Source of the DNA: Austwickia chelonae NBRC 105200
GTDB lineage: Bacteria > Actinomycetota > Actinomycetes > Actinomycetales > Dermatophilaceae
DNA length: 64,000 bases
NCBI RefSeq assembly: GCF_000298175.1
Contig: NZ_BAGZ01000008.1
Span: 434,001-498,000, forward strand
Direction: 5' to 3'
The stretch's first letter is position 1. Each line of letters opens with the position of its first letter. The notes below the pieces were generated by a model. It saw only the letters and a list, made by a program, of their open reading frames with translations, was not told the DNA's origin and ran no database searches. The position numbers and the translations under genes are program-made. Positions 35,779-43,570 of this stretch are shown in pieces.

Positions 35779-35990
35779 AGCGAACCCTGGATGTCCTACT
35801 GGGGCTGCCCACCGCCTGGCTCGGTGTTGTGGCGCCGTCGACCGCGGCAGCGACGCCGGTCAACAGTCCGCGCGTCCAGACCTATGGCGGTGACACCGTC
35901 AGGCATTTTCTCGATCCGCGGACTATTCGCGCAGAACCTGGCGGCGGGACTGAATACCATAGGCGCTGGTTTCTTGTTTTCAGGAGTTAG
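35775..35990 (+). pseudogene. Secreted toxin N-terminus without toxin
   Basis: GTG 35775 starts a signal peptide (MKRTLDVLLGLPTAWLGVV, cleavage near TAAA-TP) and a short linker up to about 35930. The sequence then switches to a membrane-protein remnant in another frame. The toxin is deleted. Confidence 0.6.
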
Positions 35991-36130
35991 GGGTAGTTGC
36001 TGTCACAGTGCTGCTAGGTGGCGTTGTCCTAGCTGTGGGAGAGGTGCTCGCCTCAGTAGGTGAACGGGCCGTTTCATTCGGTCTAGCCGTGCTTCTCCTT
36101 TGCGGCCTGCCATCAGCAGTCGGAGAGTGA
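35934..36130 (+). pseudogene. Membrane immunity-like remnant, copy 1
   Basis: One frame reads NLAAGLNTIGAGFLFSGV. A +1 shift at about 35990 continues VVAVTVLLGGVVLAVGEVLA then FGLAVLLLCGLPSAVGE and a stop at 36128-36130. Two to three hydrophobic segments suggest a small membrane protein, perhaps immunity to an envelope-targeting toxin. Near-identical DNA is at 39421-39582. Confidence 0.6.
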
Positions 36131-36907
36131 GTGGTTGTAACAATGCGCAGCAGTCATAGTCGATTTATGTTGTCGTTTGCGGAATCGCTTGCCAGTGTGC
36201 ATCCGTCGTGTTCATTGGAGGACTTTGACTGCGGCGTATTTGTTCGCGCATGCGTTCCGTCACCTCGCGCCCTGTTTAGCTTTTGCCTGCCCAGTGAAGG
36301 GGGGCCGTGCGCACGATTCACTCGGGAGGCAGCGGAGCATCTAGCCTGCCGACAGGCCAACGGGGTGATCTGGGACTTCGACGAAGTTGGCGCCGAGGAG
36401 TTTGGGTTCTGTGACGCGCGGGTGCAGGTTGAGGCGCTCCAGAATGTGCGCCTAATGCACCTTACGCCGAGGGCGTATAACCAGCAGTACGCTGCACGGG
36501 GGAGGGGATCCGTGTATCGCCTGGGGAATAAGGTCAACCCCGGCGCCTATAGGGCGCTGCATGATGTTCAATGTGAGAATTTTGGCCTAGGGGAGCTTGG
36601 CGTGGCGGAGCGCGCCTATGTTCTTGAACAGGAGCTATTCAGATCAGGAAGACAGCGTGCGGTAGTGGTGTTCTCCGACGGCATACCTGTGGCGTCGGGA
36701 AATATGTGGATCGAAGGGCAAATGGCGTGCCTCTTTTGGATCTACACCTTGAGGCGCGTTAGAGGTCACGGTTTTGGTGGTCAGGTCGTTCAAGAGCTGT
36801 GCCGATGGGCGGCTGAATGCGAGTGCCGGGAGGTGCTTTTGCAGGCAACAATGGCAGGTGAAAAGCTATATAAGCAGTTGGGCTTTCAGGATGATGGGGG
36901 GGCTTAG
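36131..36907 (+). CDS. GNAT-family N-acetyltransferase within the toxin array
   Basis: A 258-residue protein with a C-terminal GNAT domain (about residues 140-255): AVVVFSDGIPVASGNMW, then the acetyl-CoA loop RRVRGHGFGGQVVQ and EKLYKQLGFQDDG. The N-terminal half (about 1-130) is unrecognised. Start GTG 36131 (ATG 36143 possible) with GGAGAG upstream. Base composition and codon use are less GC-biased than the flanking core genes, suggesting transfer. Target could be a toxin, tRNA or a small molecule; unknown. Confidence 0.75.
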   Translation: MVVTMRSSHSRFMLSFAESLASVHPSCSLEDFDCGVFVRACVPSPRALFSFCLPSEGGPCARFTREAAEHLACRQANGVIWDFDEVGAEEFGFCDARVQVEALQNVRLMHLTPRAYNQQYAARGRGSVYRLGNKVNPGAYRALHDVQCENFGLGELGVAERAYVLEQELFRSGRQRAVVVFSDGIPVASGNMWIEGQMACLFWIYTLRRVRGHGFGGQVVQELCRWAAECECREVLLQATMAGEKLYKQLGFQDDGGA

Positions 36908-36910
36908 TCG

Positions 36911-37250
36911 GTGGATGGTCCGAGGGGATGGATCGGTGCTTTGACAAGGGTGACTGCGCTGGTTCGCTGTGGGGCGGAACTGGAAGGAGGGACTGTGCTT
37001 GAGTCGCATTTGCAGGTATCTAGAGGTGACGTCGTTGTGTTTCCCATGCCCGAGAAGGCGGGTCGCCGCTGCTTACCCGGCGGGCAAGGGCGTCTTCGCT
37101 GAGTTCGACGTACCGATAAAGTCGCTCTTTCCCGCGGGCAAGCCAGAGTGGTTCGTCATACCCGGCCCCAATGTCGGTACCACACGATTCGGGCCACCTC
37201 CGAGTCAGATGCCGCTGGCCACGTGCATTTCGGTGGTGTGTCGCCGATGA
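36911..37250 (+). pseudogene. Toxin remnant, N-terminus lost
   Basis: From about 37069 the frame reads GKGVFAEFDVPIKSLFP, PEWFVIPGPNVGTTRFG and ends LATCISVVCRR, stop 37248-37250. It has the cadence of a polymorphic-toxin C-terminus. The preceding 150 bp hold no signal peptide in frame. The immunity start overlaps the stop. Confidence 0.55.
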
Positions 37251-37543
37251 CGCATCTGTAAGATCTGGCTTCTTGGATCGATGCGAACCGCACGGACCTT
37301 GAACGCCATGGCAAATTGTTCTTCATCTTCGGGCCACCAGGCACGGCCAACCCATCGGCTCACCTTCTGGTCGTGGTGTCGCACGACGAGGACGTCGAAC
37401 TCCTTGTTTGGGAATCGGGAGAGGCCGAGTTCAACCATAGTTCCTTCGCTAGCTCAGTCTTTGAGCACGTTGAACTGGCGTCGCCAGACGAACTCCAAAT
37501 GCTCCTTAACCGGTTCCTAAGGGTTGTGACGGGGACATCATGA
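37247..37543 (+). pseudogene. Immunity gene with TAA at codon 5
   Basis: ATG 37247 overlaps the toxin stop but reads MTHL then TAA (37259-37261). The same frame continues DLASWIDANRTDLERHGK, HLLVVVSHDEDVELLVWES and ASPDELQMLLNRFLRVV to a stop at 37543. A single base change (CAA or GAA to TAA) would explain it. Reinitiation at TTG 37316 could still give a shorter protein. Confidence 0.68.
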
Positions 37544-37934
37544 TCCGTCGGATGCTGGTCGGCGTGGTCGTCGCATTGTGTTTCCGGCTGTTCGGCGCAG
37601 CGGCTGCATCGCATGCAGCGCCATCGCCCGAGTCGGCCCAGCCTACGTTAACCTACGACTCCGCGACCGTCGTGTACGACGGTGGCTCGCAGGGTGTTGA
37701 CACGAGCAGCGCTTCGGCCCGTCGACTAAGCTCGCCGACGGTCTGGATGGACTCGTCAAGCGGTATGGCAGTCAAGAGACCGTCGCCGAGCAGATGTACA
37801 GAGGCCTCGCTGGCGTCACCCCGCGCGATGGCCTGTTCTCAGTCACCCGAACAATAGGTGGCCAAGCCGTGACGATTGATGGTCGAGTGGTCAACGGGAT
37901 CCCTCGCATTGGAACGGCGTACATCAAGCCATGA
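37540..37934 (+). pseudogene. Secreted toxin, frameshifted
   Basis: ATG 37540 overlaps the upstream stop. The signal peptide RRMLVGVVVALCFRLFGAA (cleavage near SHA-AP) and linker are open to about 37725. The toxin then lies in the next frame: KLADGLDGLVKRYG, ETVAEQMYRGLAGV, GLFSVTRTIGG and NGIPRIGTAYIKP, stop 37932-37934. The pattern is that of a small toxin domain of unknown activity. Confidence 0.66.
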
Positions 37935-38221
37935 ACCAGGAGACCACCTTTCCCACTCAGGTCACGGACCTGCTGTTGGCCATTGCGGCGCATATAGGAG
38001 ACGCCGGGCAGTCCCTCACGATACAGGCGCGCTACGCGAGAATGGCCCGATATTCACTTACGTACATTGATCTAGACGTTCCCGAGTGCTGCGAGTTAGG
38101 GACTTGGGAGGACGGACCCCTCGACATTAAGCCGCTGGTGACGGACAAAGACGGCGAACCTGTGGGTGAAGTCCCCGTTTGGGTCTCGTCGGGTCGAACG
38201 ACGCTTCTTGAGCAGGCCTGA
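37931..38221 (+). CDS. Immunity protein, module 11
   Basis: A 96-residue soluble protein, ATG 37931 overlapping the toxin stop (ATGA). Begins NQETTFPTQVTDLLLAIAAH; later RYSLTYIDLDVPECCELG. Intact behind a frameshifted toxin. Confidence 0.7.
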   Translation: MNQETTFPTQVTDLLLAIAAHIGDAGQSLTIQARYARMARYSLTYIDLDVPECCELGTWEDGPLDIKPLVTDKDGEPVGEVPVWVSSGRTTLLEQA

Positions 38222-38274
38222 TTCACTGATGACCCGCCCACCGCCTGGCCCTCGATGGAAAGCGTTCGCATCTC

Positions 38275-38849
38275 ATGAGGGTGTGGACGCGGCTGCTCGC
38301 TGCGTTGGTCACCGGCGTCATCGGATGGATTGGCGAGGCATGTGGACGAGGTCGGGTCGGCGCTCAATGAGTACGTGACTTCGCACATCTACGACGCTCC
38401 GATCTATGACGCATGGGGCGAGCGAACACGGTCCACCAGCATGCGCCGACACGGACACCTACGCCGCAGCTGATCGCTGGCCGAGCGGTGTTTCGGCGTG
38501 CTCCCGGTTGACCGCAGCCTCGACCGCCTACAACTACGACGGCCCCGCCCGCCTCGAGCAGGACATTGCGGCTTTGGGTGCGAACACCGAGCTAGCGCTG
38601 CGTATCGATGGGGAGCTCTCACTGCTTCGGGGCTGCTGTGTTGCCGCTAGCTACAACGCAAGGGGTAAACAGTTTTTGAAGGAGTCGGCGGAGTCCAAGA
38701 GGTTGCCAGTTATCGAGAGCGGGCGAGCCGGGACGCCTGTGATGCGGCAGGACCTTTCCGTTTACCGCCTTCCAAGCGGTCAGGGAGCCGCCTTTACGGC
38801 GGACGGACCTTTGTGGGCCTGCGATGAAGGCTGTGCGAGTACTTGGTGA
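38275..38849 (+). pseudogene. Secreted toxin, broken N-terminus
   Basis: ATG 38275 opens a signal-like helix (VWTRLLAALVTGVIGWIG) that stops after 31 codons. A second frame from about 38406 encodes AYNYDGPARLEQDIAALG, the junction RGCCVAASYN (compare VAAN in the other cassettes) and a toxin-like end (KQFLKESAESKRLP, MRQDLSVYRLPSGQG). The immunity gene starts inside its last 26 bp. Confidence 0.58.
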
Positions 38850-39069
38850 AGATCTGGTTATGACGCATACGGCTAATGGGGCCAGCGAAACGGTTGAGTT
38901 CTGGCGCGGCCCCGGCCGCTTGAAGGAAAATTTGCTTGTTGCGTTCACGGCCACCGGAAACATCGCCGTACTGCTGGCGCACGTGCCAGGCGAAGCCGCC
39001 TGGGAGAACATAGATGCAGCGCGGACGTTGGTCCGACAGCGACTAGATGGAATGGAGCTCGATGAATAG
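38824..39069 (+). CDS. Immunity protein, module 12
   Basis: An 81-residue protein, ATG 38824. Reads KAVRVLGEDLVMTHTANG, ETVEFWRGPGRLKENLLVA and ENIDAARTLVRQRLDGMEL: two strands and a helix, soluble. Intact. Its end overlaps the next small signal-peptide gene. Confidence 0.68.
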   Translation: MKAVRVLGEDLVMTHTANGASETVEFWRGPGRLKENLLVAFTATGNIAVLLAHVPGEAAWENIDAARTLVRQRLDGMELDE

Positions 39070-39241
39070 GGATTGGGCTTCTGACGGGTCGCGCCTTCTA
39101 GCCGTTCTCGCCACTGCCCTCCTTTCACTGCTCGTTGTCGCAACTGGGTTGACAGCTCCCCTGCCCGAATGTCGGGTACCCGGCAAGGCTGGCCTCATAT
39201 ATTCCGGCCCCAAAGTTCATAGCATCGTCCATGTGCGTTAA
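39062..39241 (+). CDS. Short signal-peptide protein, cassette remnant
   Basis: A 59-residue frame. ATG 39062 lies inside the previous immunity gene. Hydrophobic segment RLLAVLATALLSLLVVATGL is followed by a short Cys-containing stretch, then stop. It looks like the secretion N-terminus of a toxin whose C-terminus has been lost. Confidence 0.5.
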   Translation: MNRDWASDGSRLLAVLATALLSLLVVATGLTAPLPECRVPGKAGLIYSGPKVHSIVHVR

Positions 39242-39284
39242 CTTTATGTATCTCTAGTGCTGGGTCTTAGAAGGAGCGATACCA

Positions 39285-39612
39285 ATGCAGCTAGTCGGGC
39301 GGGATGCAGATCCCTCCTGGGTTGTGAGTGGGGAAATCATTGTCAACGCCGTCGTCGTCATTCTGCTGCAGATTCCGCTATCCAATGGTGCGAAAACGGT
39401 GCAAGAAGGGGTAGCTTCCTATTCGCGCGAAACCTGGCTCCTGGCGGCGGGAATGAGTACCATAGGCGCTGGTTTCTTGTTTTCAGGAGTTATGGGTAGT
39501 TGCTGTCACAGTGCTGCTGGGTAGCGTTGTCCTGGCTGCGGGAGAGGTGCTCGCCTCAGCAGGTGAGTGGGCCATTCATTCGGCCTGTCCGTGCCGGGGA
39601 CTGAAGGTGTAA
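39285..39612 (+). pseudogene. Membrane immunity-like protein, copy 2, frame-broken
   Basis: ATG 39285 encodes QLVGRDADPSWVVSGEIIV, a hydrophobic helix (NAVVVILLQIPL), then GMSTIGAGFLFSGVMG. The frame then turns to low-hydrophobicity residues and stops at 39524. One base further the sequence continues VVAVTVLLGSVVLAAGEVLA to a stop at 39612. The break is at the same place as in copy 1 (35934-36130). Confidence 0.6.
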
Positions 39613-39614
39613 GT

Positions 39615-39740
39615 ATGGAATGGGTGAAGGGCACCGATCTCGAGGCGTGGCGATCTCGACCAGTGGCGACGACCAACACTCGCCTGCTCACTGCAGCGGC
39701 AGACCTGCTCAGTGACGTCCCCAACCTGGTGGCTCACTGA
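39615..39740 (+). CDS. Very small ORF, 41 residues
   Basis: ATG 39615 to TGA 39740: starts MEWVKGTDLEAWRSRP and ends LLSDVPNLVAH. Two bases after the preceding remnant. No family recognised; could be a remnant. It marks the end of the toxin island. Confidence 0.3.
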   Translation: MEWVKGTDLEAWRSRPVATTNTRLLTAAADLLSDVPNLVAH

Positions 39741-39810
39741 TCCAGACTAAAACCGTTCCGCTGCGTCGTGAGAAGGCGACTCACCCTACGAATCCTGCAA
39801 AGGACAACAC

Positions 39811-40563
39811 GTGGTCTCCGTCCGAGACGTCACCAAGAGCTATGCGCTAGGCAAGACGACGATCGCCGCGCTGGCGGGCGTGTCTGTCGACATTGACGAG
39901 GGACAGTTCGTCGCAATCGGTGGCCCATCGGGCAGCGGAAAATCAACATTGCTCAATATCATTGGATGTATCGACAGGCCAACCAGTGGTCAGGTGGAGA
40001 TCGACGGCAGATTGACCGACCAGATGTCAGAGCGAGAACTCGACGAGTTGCGCCTGCACAAGATCGGGTTCATCTTCCAGGGGTTCAATCTGATCTCCGC
40101 GTTAAACGTGTACGAGAACATCGAGCTACCGTTGCTGATCCACCGGGGCGTGTCGTCTGCGGAACGTCGGCAGCGAGTGAACTTCTTCATTGAGAAGGTC
40201 GGGCTGTCTGATCGGGCGAAAAACAGGGCCGACGAGCTCTCCGGTGGCCAGCGTCAGCGCGTCGCGATTGCTCGCGCGCTGGTGACCCGGCCGGGTATCG
40301 TCCTGGCGGACGAACCAACCGCCAACCTGGACACTCATACCGGGCTCGAGATCATCAATCTGATGCACGCCATGTCGCGCGAAGAGGGAACGTCCTTCCT
40401 TTTCTCGACACATGACGCCAAGGTCATGTCGCGGGCGGACCGGTTGATCCAGCTGGAGGATGGAAGAATCGTCGAAGAGATTGACGATGTGATGAAGATC
40501 GCCGAACGTGCGCGCGCCATGTCAGGGGTGGATAGGGGCGCGGCCGCGGTGACTGCAAAATGA
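39811..40563 (+). CDS. ABC transporter ATP-binding protein, MacB/LolD type
   Basis: A 250-residue ATPase. GTG 39811 with AAAGGA upstream. Walker A GGPSGSGKST (about residues 37-46), signature LSGGQRQRVAIARAL (about 141-155), Walker B IVLADEPTANLD. IDRPTSGQVEIDG and EGTSFLFSTHD are typical of the LolD/MacB branch, which powers FtsX-type permeases exporting lipoproteins, peptides or antimicrobials, or acting as mechanotransmitters. It overlaps the first permease by 4 bp (ATGA). Cargo unknown. Confidence 0.93.
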   Translation: MVSVRDVTKSYALGKTTIAALAGVSVDIDEGQFVAIGGPSGSGKSTLLNIIGCIDRPTSGQVEIDGRLTDQMSERELDELRLHKIGFIFQGFNLISALNVYENIELPLLIHRGVSSAERRQRVNFFIEKVGLSDRAKNRADELSGGQRQRVAIARALVTRPGIVLADEPTANLDTHTGLEIINLMHAMSREEGTSFLFSTHDAKVMSRADRLIQLEDGRIVEEIDDVMKIAERARAMSGVDRGAAAVTAK

Positions 40564-41834
40564 ATTACCTTCGGCTGGCCTGGCGCAACCTTCAACACAA
40601 CGTCCGACAGGCGGCGACGATCGGTCTCTTCGTCTTGGTCTCCGCCTTCAGCTTCTTGATGCTGAACTCCTTTGTCCACACTGCCCAGGAGAAGGCCGAC
40701 CACGCGATCGTGTCCTCTCTGCTGGGCACCGTGCAGGTGCGCCCGACGGTAGAGAAGCCGACGCCCATCATCGACATGAGCGCCGATTGGGAGGCAGCGG
40801 ACAAGCTGACCTCAGCCCAGGTCCAGGAGGCCGTGACGGCACTGAACAAGCAGGGCGCTGACGCCTACCCTGTTGTGCGCGGCAATGTGCTCATTGCCCG
40901 GGCCGGATTCGACCCGACCAGCTTCGGGAGGAAGGTACCCAGCCGGGGCGCGACGGTGCCTGCGGTTTCGATGGGTGTGCCCAAGGGAATGACGACGTAC
41001 GCCGGCAACCTCGATATGAAGTCCGGCACCGCGCTGTCGTCCGGGTCGGAGGAGCAAACGGTCCTGAGCGCCAGCATTGCCAAGCAACTCGACGTCACAG
41101 CAGGTGACGCCGTGGTCCTCATGAGCCAGGGACGCGACCGATCGTGGCGCCACGTCGACGCGAAGGTGGTCGGCGTCGGTGACGGGCAGAGCCTGGCCGG
41201 CTTCGAGAGTCGCCTGACGTATCTGGATTATGACGCGGCGGTCGCACTTAAAGGTTTCGAGCAGGGCGCGGCCACCGATGTCCTGGGCTACACCACGGAT
41301 CTGGCCCGATCGCCACAGGTTCGGGATGCAACCTTCGCGGATCTTTCCGGGCGGTTCCGCGTGACTGATTGGAGCGATCAAGGCGGCTACGTCACAGGAA
41401 TCAACTTCGCCTACACCGGCATCTTCTACGTTTTTCTCACCGTCATCCTGCTCATCGTCTGCATTCTTGTGGTGAACATGGTTGCGGTGGTTTCGTTGGA
41501 GCGCCGGCAAGAGACTGCGGCATTGCGCGCCATCGGCTTCAGCCGCCGGCGCGTGGTCCTCCTCTTCGTCGCGGAGGTCATCGCCGCCGCCCTCGTCGGC
41601 GCACTTGCAGCGATCGCGCTGGCGGCTGTTGTCGGCTCGCTGCTATCAGCGCGGACATTCTCGGTCGGCCCACCGCTCGACGCAATTGTCGGGTCGACAT
41701 TCAGACTGAGCTTCTCCTGGCTCAGCGGTCTGCCAGGTGTCATCGCCATCCTGCTGCTGGTCGCACTCGCCGCTGTCCACCCATCCGTCCGGGCCTCCGC
41801 CAGGCCGCCCGCCGAAGCCCTGAGTCAAGACTAG
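40560..41834 (+). CDS. FtsX/MacB-type ABC permease, first
   Basis: A 424-residue permease: N-terminal membrane helix (about residues 17-37), large extracytoplasmic domain (about 40-280), then three C-terminal helices (about 290-395), with the FtsX signature ERRQETAALRAIGFSRRRVV in the cytoplasmic loop. ATG 40560 overlaps the ATPase stop. It probably heterodimerises with the next permease. Confidence 0.9.
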   Translation: MNYLRLAWRNLQHNVRQAATIGLFVLVSAFSFLMLNSFVHTAQEKADHAIVSSLLGTVQVRPTVEKPTPIIDMSADWEAADKLTSAQVQEAVTALNKQGADAYPVVRGNVLIARAGFDPTSFGRKVPSRGATVPAVSMGVPKGMTTYAGNLDMKSGTALSSGSEEQTVLSASIAKQLDVTAGDAVVLMSQGRDRSWRHVDAKVVGVGDGQSLAGFESRLTYLDYDAAVALKGFEQGAATDVLGYTTDLARSPQVRDATFADLSGRFRVTDWSDQGGYVTGINFAYTGIFYVFLTVILLIVCILVVNMVAVVSLERRQETAALRAIGFSRRRVVLLFVAEVIAAALVGALAAIALAAVVGSLLSARTFSVGPPLDAIVGSTFRLSFSWLSGLPGVIAILLLVALAAVHPSVRASARPPAEALSQD

Positions 41835-41850
41835 GAGGGGATGGCGCGTC

Positions 41851-43212
41851 ATGTTGGCCGTCCTGCGCATCGGTTTCCGCAATGCCCGGAAGAATCTTAG
41901 AAAGACGCTGTTGCTGGTCGGAGCGATCTTCCTGTGCTCCACGCTGTTGTTGATCGCACTCTTTTCCTTCAATGGCGTACAGCGTCAAACGATGAGGAAT
42001 TACCTCAATGTTCAAAGCGGGCACGTCGCGGCCGTCTGGACCGACTTGGCGGAGTCGGGCAAGACCTCGCCCCAGCGCTTCATCAACGTCTTCGAACCGC
42101 TCACCTATCACGCCAAGGATGAGGCAGACAACAGCGCGGCCATTGCAGCCATGACGAAATGGATGGACCAGCACCGAGATCAGATCGAAGTCAACTTCCC
42201 CATCCTGCGCCGAAATGCGAGCATCGAGGCCGGCGACGTAGTCGACAACACGTTTGTGCTGTACAGCATGGCCCCGGACCAGTTCGGATTCCTCAAGGAT
42301 CGGAAGAGTCTGCAGCTGGTAGCCGGTCGACTGGCGCGACCGGGAGAGGCCGCCGCCGTCATCAGCGAGGACAAGGCGAAGGCCCTCAAAATCGGCATCG
42401 GCGGCAAGGTCACAATTAAGACGCAGACCGACGCCGGTGACTACGTGGAGACTCCCATCACGGTGACGGGCTTCTATAAGGATGGTGCCTTCTACGAGAA
42501 TTTCTACGGCTTCGTCGACGTCGCGCAGGCTCGGACGATGTTCGGCGTCAGGGACGACACGCTGTTCGACAGCATGCTCATCTTCCTGCGCGACCAGGGC
42601 GCAGCACAGGTCATGGCTGACTCCCTTAAGACAGCCCTGCCGCAGGGCGGACCGCTGCACGCCGAGTCATACCTCGAGGCCAATACTTTTTTCAACACGA
42701 CGCCGCAGATGATCCAGGTGGCCTTCTCCATCTTCATTGCTTTCGTCCTGCTCATCATCGCGCTCGGGATGCAGTCGACCATACGGATAACGCTGTTCCA
42801 GCGGCTCAAGGAGATCGGCTCGCTGCGTGCGATCGGCTACTCCGGCAGACTCATTTTCCTGATGGTCTTCTTCGAAACCTTGGCCCTCGCGCTGTTCGCA
42901 TTCGTGCCGAGCCTGGTCGTGGCGCTCATTTATAGCCTGGTCTTCGGATCGCGGGGCGTATTCGTGGGCCCGGCCGCATCCGCCATCTTCGGCGGCCAGT
43001 ACTTTTACCCCGAGGTGATGGTCTGGCAGATCTTCATCGTGCTGGCGATCATCGTCCTTTTCGCGCTGGCATCCGCCATCGCCCCAGGAGCGCAGATCTC
43101 CCGACAGTGCATCATCGACATGCTGGCCCGCCGCACTCGGACGCGCGGCCAGCGTCGGGCGCTTGACCGCCTACCCGCGCATGAGCCTGCCGCATCGGGA
43201 GGTGCCTCGTGA
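41851..43212 (+). CDS. FtsX/MacB-type ABC permease, second
   Basis: A 453-residue permease with the same plan: first helix about residues 17-38, extracytoplasmic domain about 40-285, three later helices and the loop LFQRLKEIGSLRAIGYSGR. AGGAGG at 41833-41838 precedes ATG 41851. The C-terminal 40 residues are basic. It ends overlapping a small membrane protein. Confidence 0.9.
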   Translation: MLAVLRIGFRNARKNLRKTLLLVGAIFLCSTLLLIALFSFNGVQRQTMRNYLNVQSGHVAAVWTDLAESGKTSPQRFINVFEPLTYHAKDEADNSAAIAAMTKWMDQHRDQIEVNFPILRRNASIEAGDVVDNTFVLYSMAPDQFGFLKDRKSLQLVAGRLARPGEAAAVISEDKAKALKIGIGGKVTIKTQTDAGDYVETPITVTGFYKDGAFYENFYGFVDVAQARTMFGVRDDTLFDSMLIFLRDQGAAQVMADSLKTALPQGGPLHAESYLEANTFFNTTPQMIQVAFSIFIAFVLLIIALGMQSTIRITLFQRLKEIGSLRAIGYSGRLIFLMVFFETLALALFAFVPSLVVALIYSLVFGSRGVFVGPAASAIFGGQYFYPEVMVWQIFIVLAIIVLFALASAIAPGAQISRQCIIDMLARRTRTRGQRRALDRLPAHEPAASGGAS

Positions 43213-43388
43213 CACGCCTATGGTCTCGGAGTCTCGTGACCATGCTCGCCTCTGCCCTCCTCGTCTGGTCGGCTGCGACTATCCTCTTCGTCCCTTCCTC
43301 GGATCGGTACACGTCGCTGCTTCTCATCCAGGTGGCCCTGGGCTTTGCCACCTGTCTGCTAGCTGTACTGACCGAGAACGTTGATTGA
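43209..43388 (+). CDS. Small two-helix membrane protein of the ABC operon
   Basis: A 59-residue protein. GTG 43209 overlaps the permease stop (GTGA). Two hydrophobic segments: LVTMLASALLVWSAATILFV and LLLIQVALGFATCLLAVL. No family recognised. The tight overlap suggests an accessory subunit of the exporter. Confidence 0.65.
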   Translation: MTRLWSRSLVTMLASALLVWSAATILFVPSSDRYTSLLLIQVALGFATCLLAVLTENVD

Positions 43389-43426
43389 TTCGCCGGGGGC
43401 CAGCCCGAGTGGGTAACCTCAACCGC

Positions 43427-43471
43427 ATGTACTCAGGCATCGCCTCGATGAAGCTGCGTTCCGCCCGCTGA
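43427..43471 (+). promoter_or_regulatory. Leader peptide ORF before the ABC-F gene
   Basis: A 14-codon ORF MYSGIASMKLRSAR, ATG 43427 to TGA 43471. It lies 100 bp upstream of an ABC-F ribosome-protection-type gene. Basic short leaders are typical of antibiotic-sensing attenuators, where a stalled ribosome changes downstream RNA folding. The role is inferred. Confidence 0.55.
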
Positions 43472-43502
43472 CGGCGGCGGGACCCTTTCTGATATCTCGC
43501 TC

Positions 43503-43546
43503 GCCGTCCTGGCCATCTGCCGGGCGGCTGTTTCGTGGTGCCCGGC
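43503..43546 (+). promoter_or_regulatory. Mutually exclusive hairpins, candidate attenuator
   Basis: Hairpin 1: 43503-43509 (GCCGTCC) with 43522-43528 (GGGCGGC), one U-G pair. Hairpin 2: 43519-43525 (GCCGGGC) with 43540-43546 (GCCCGGC). They share bases 43522-43525, so only one can form. They lie between the leader peptide and the ABC-F start. Confidence 0.5.
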
Positions 43547-43570
43547 TCCATGACGAGCTGAGAGTACGCA

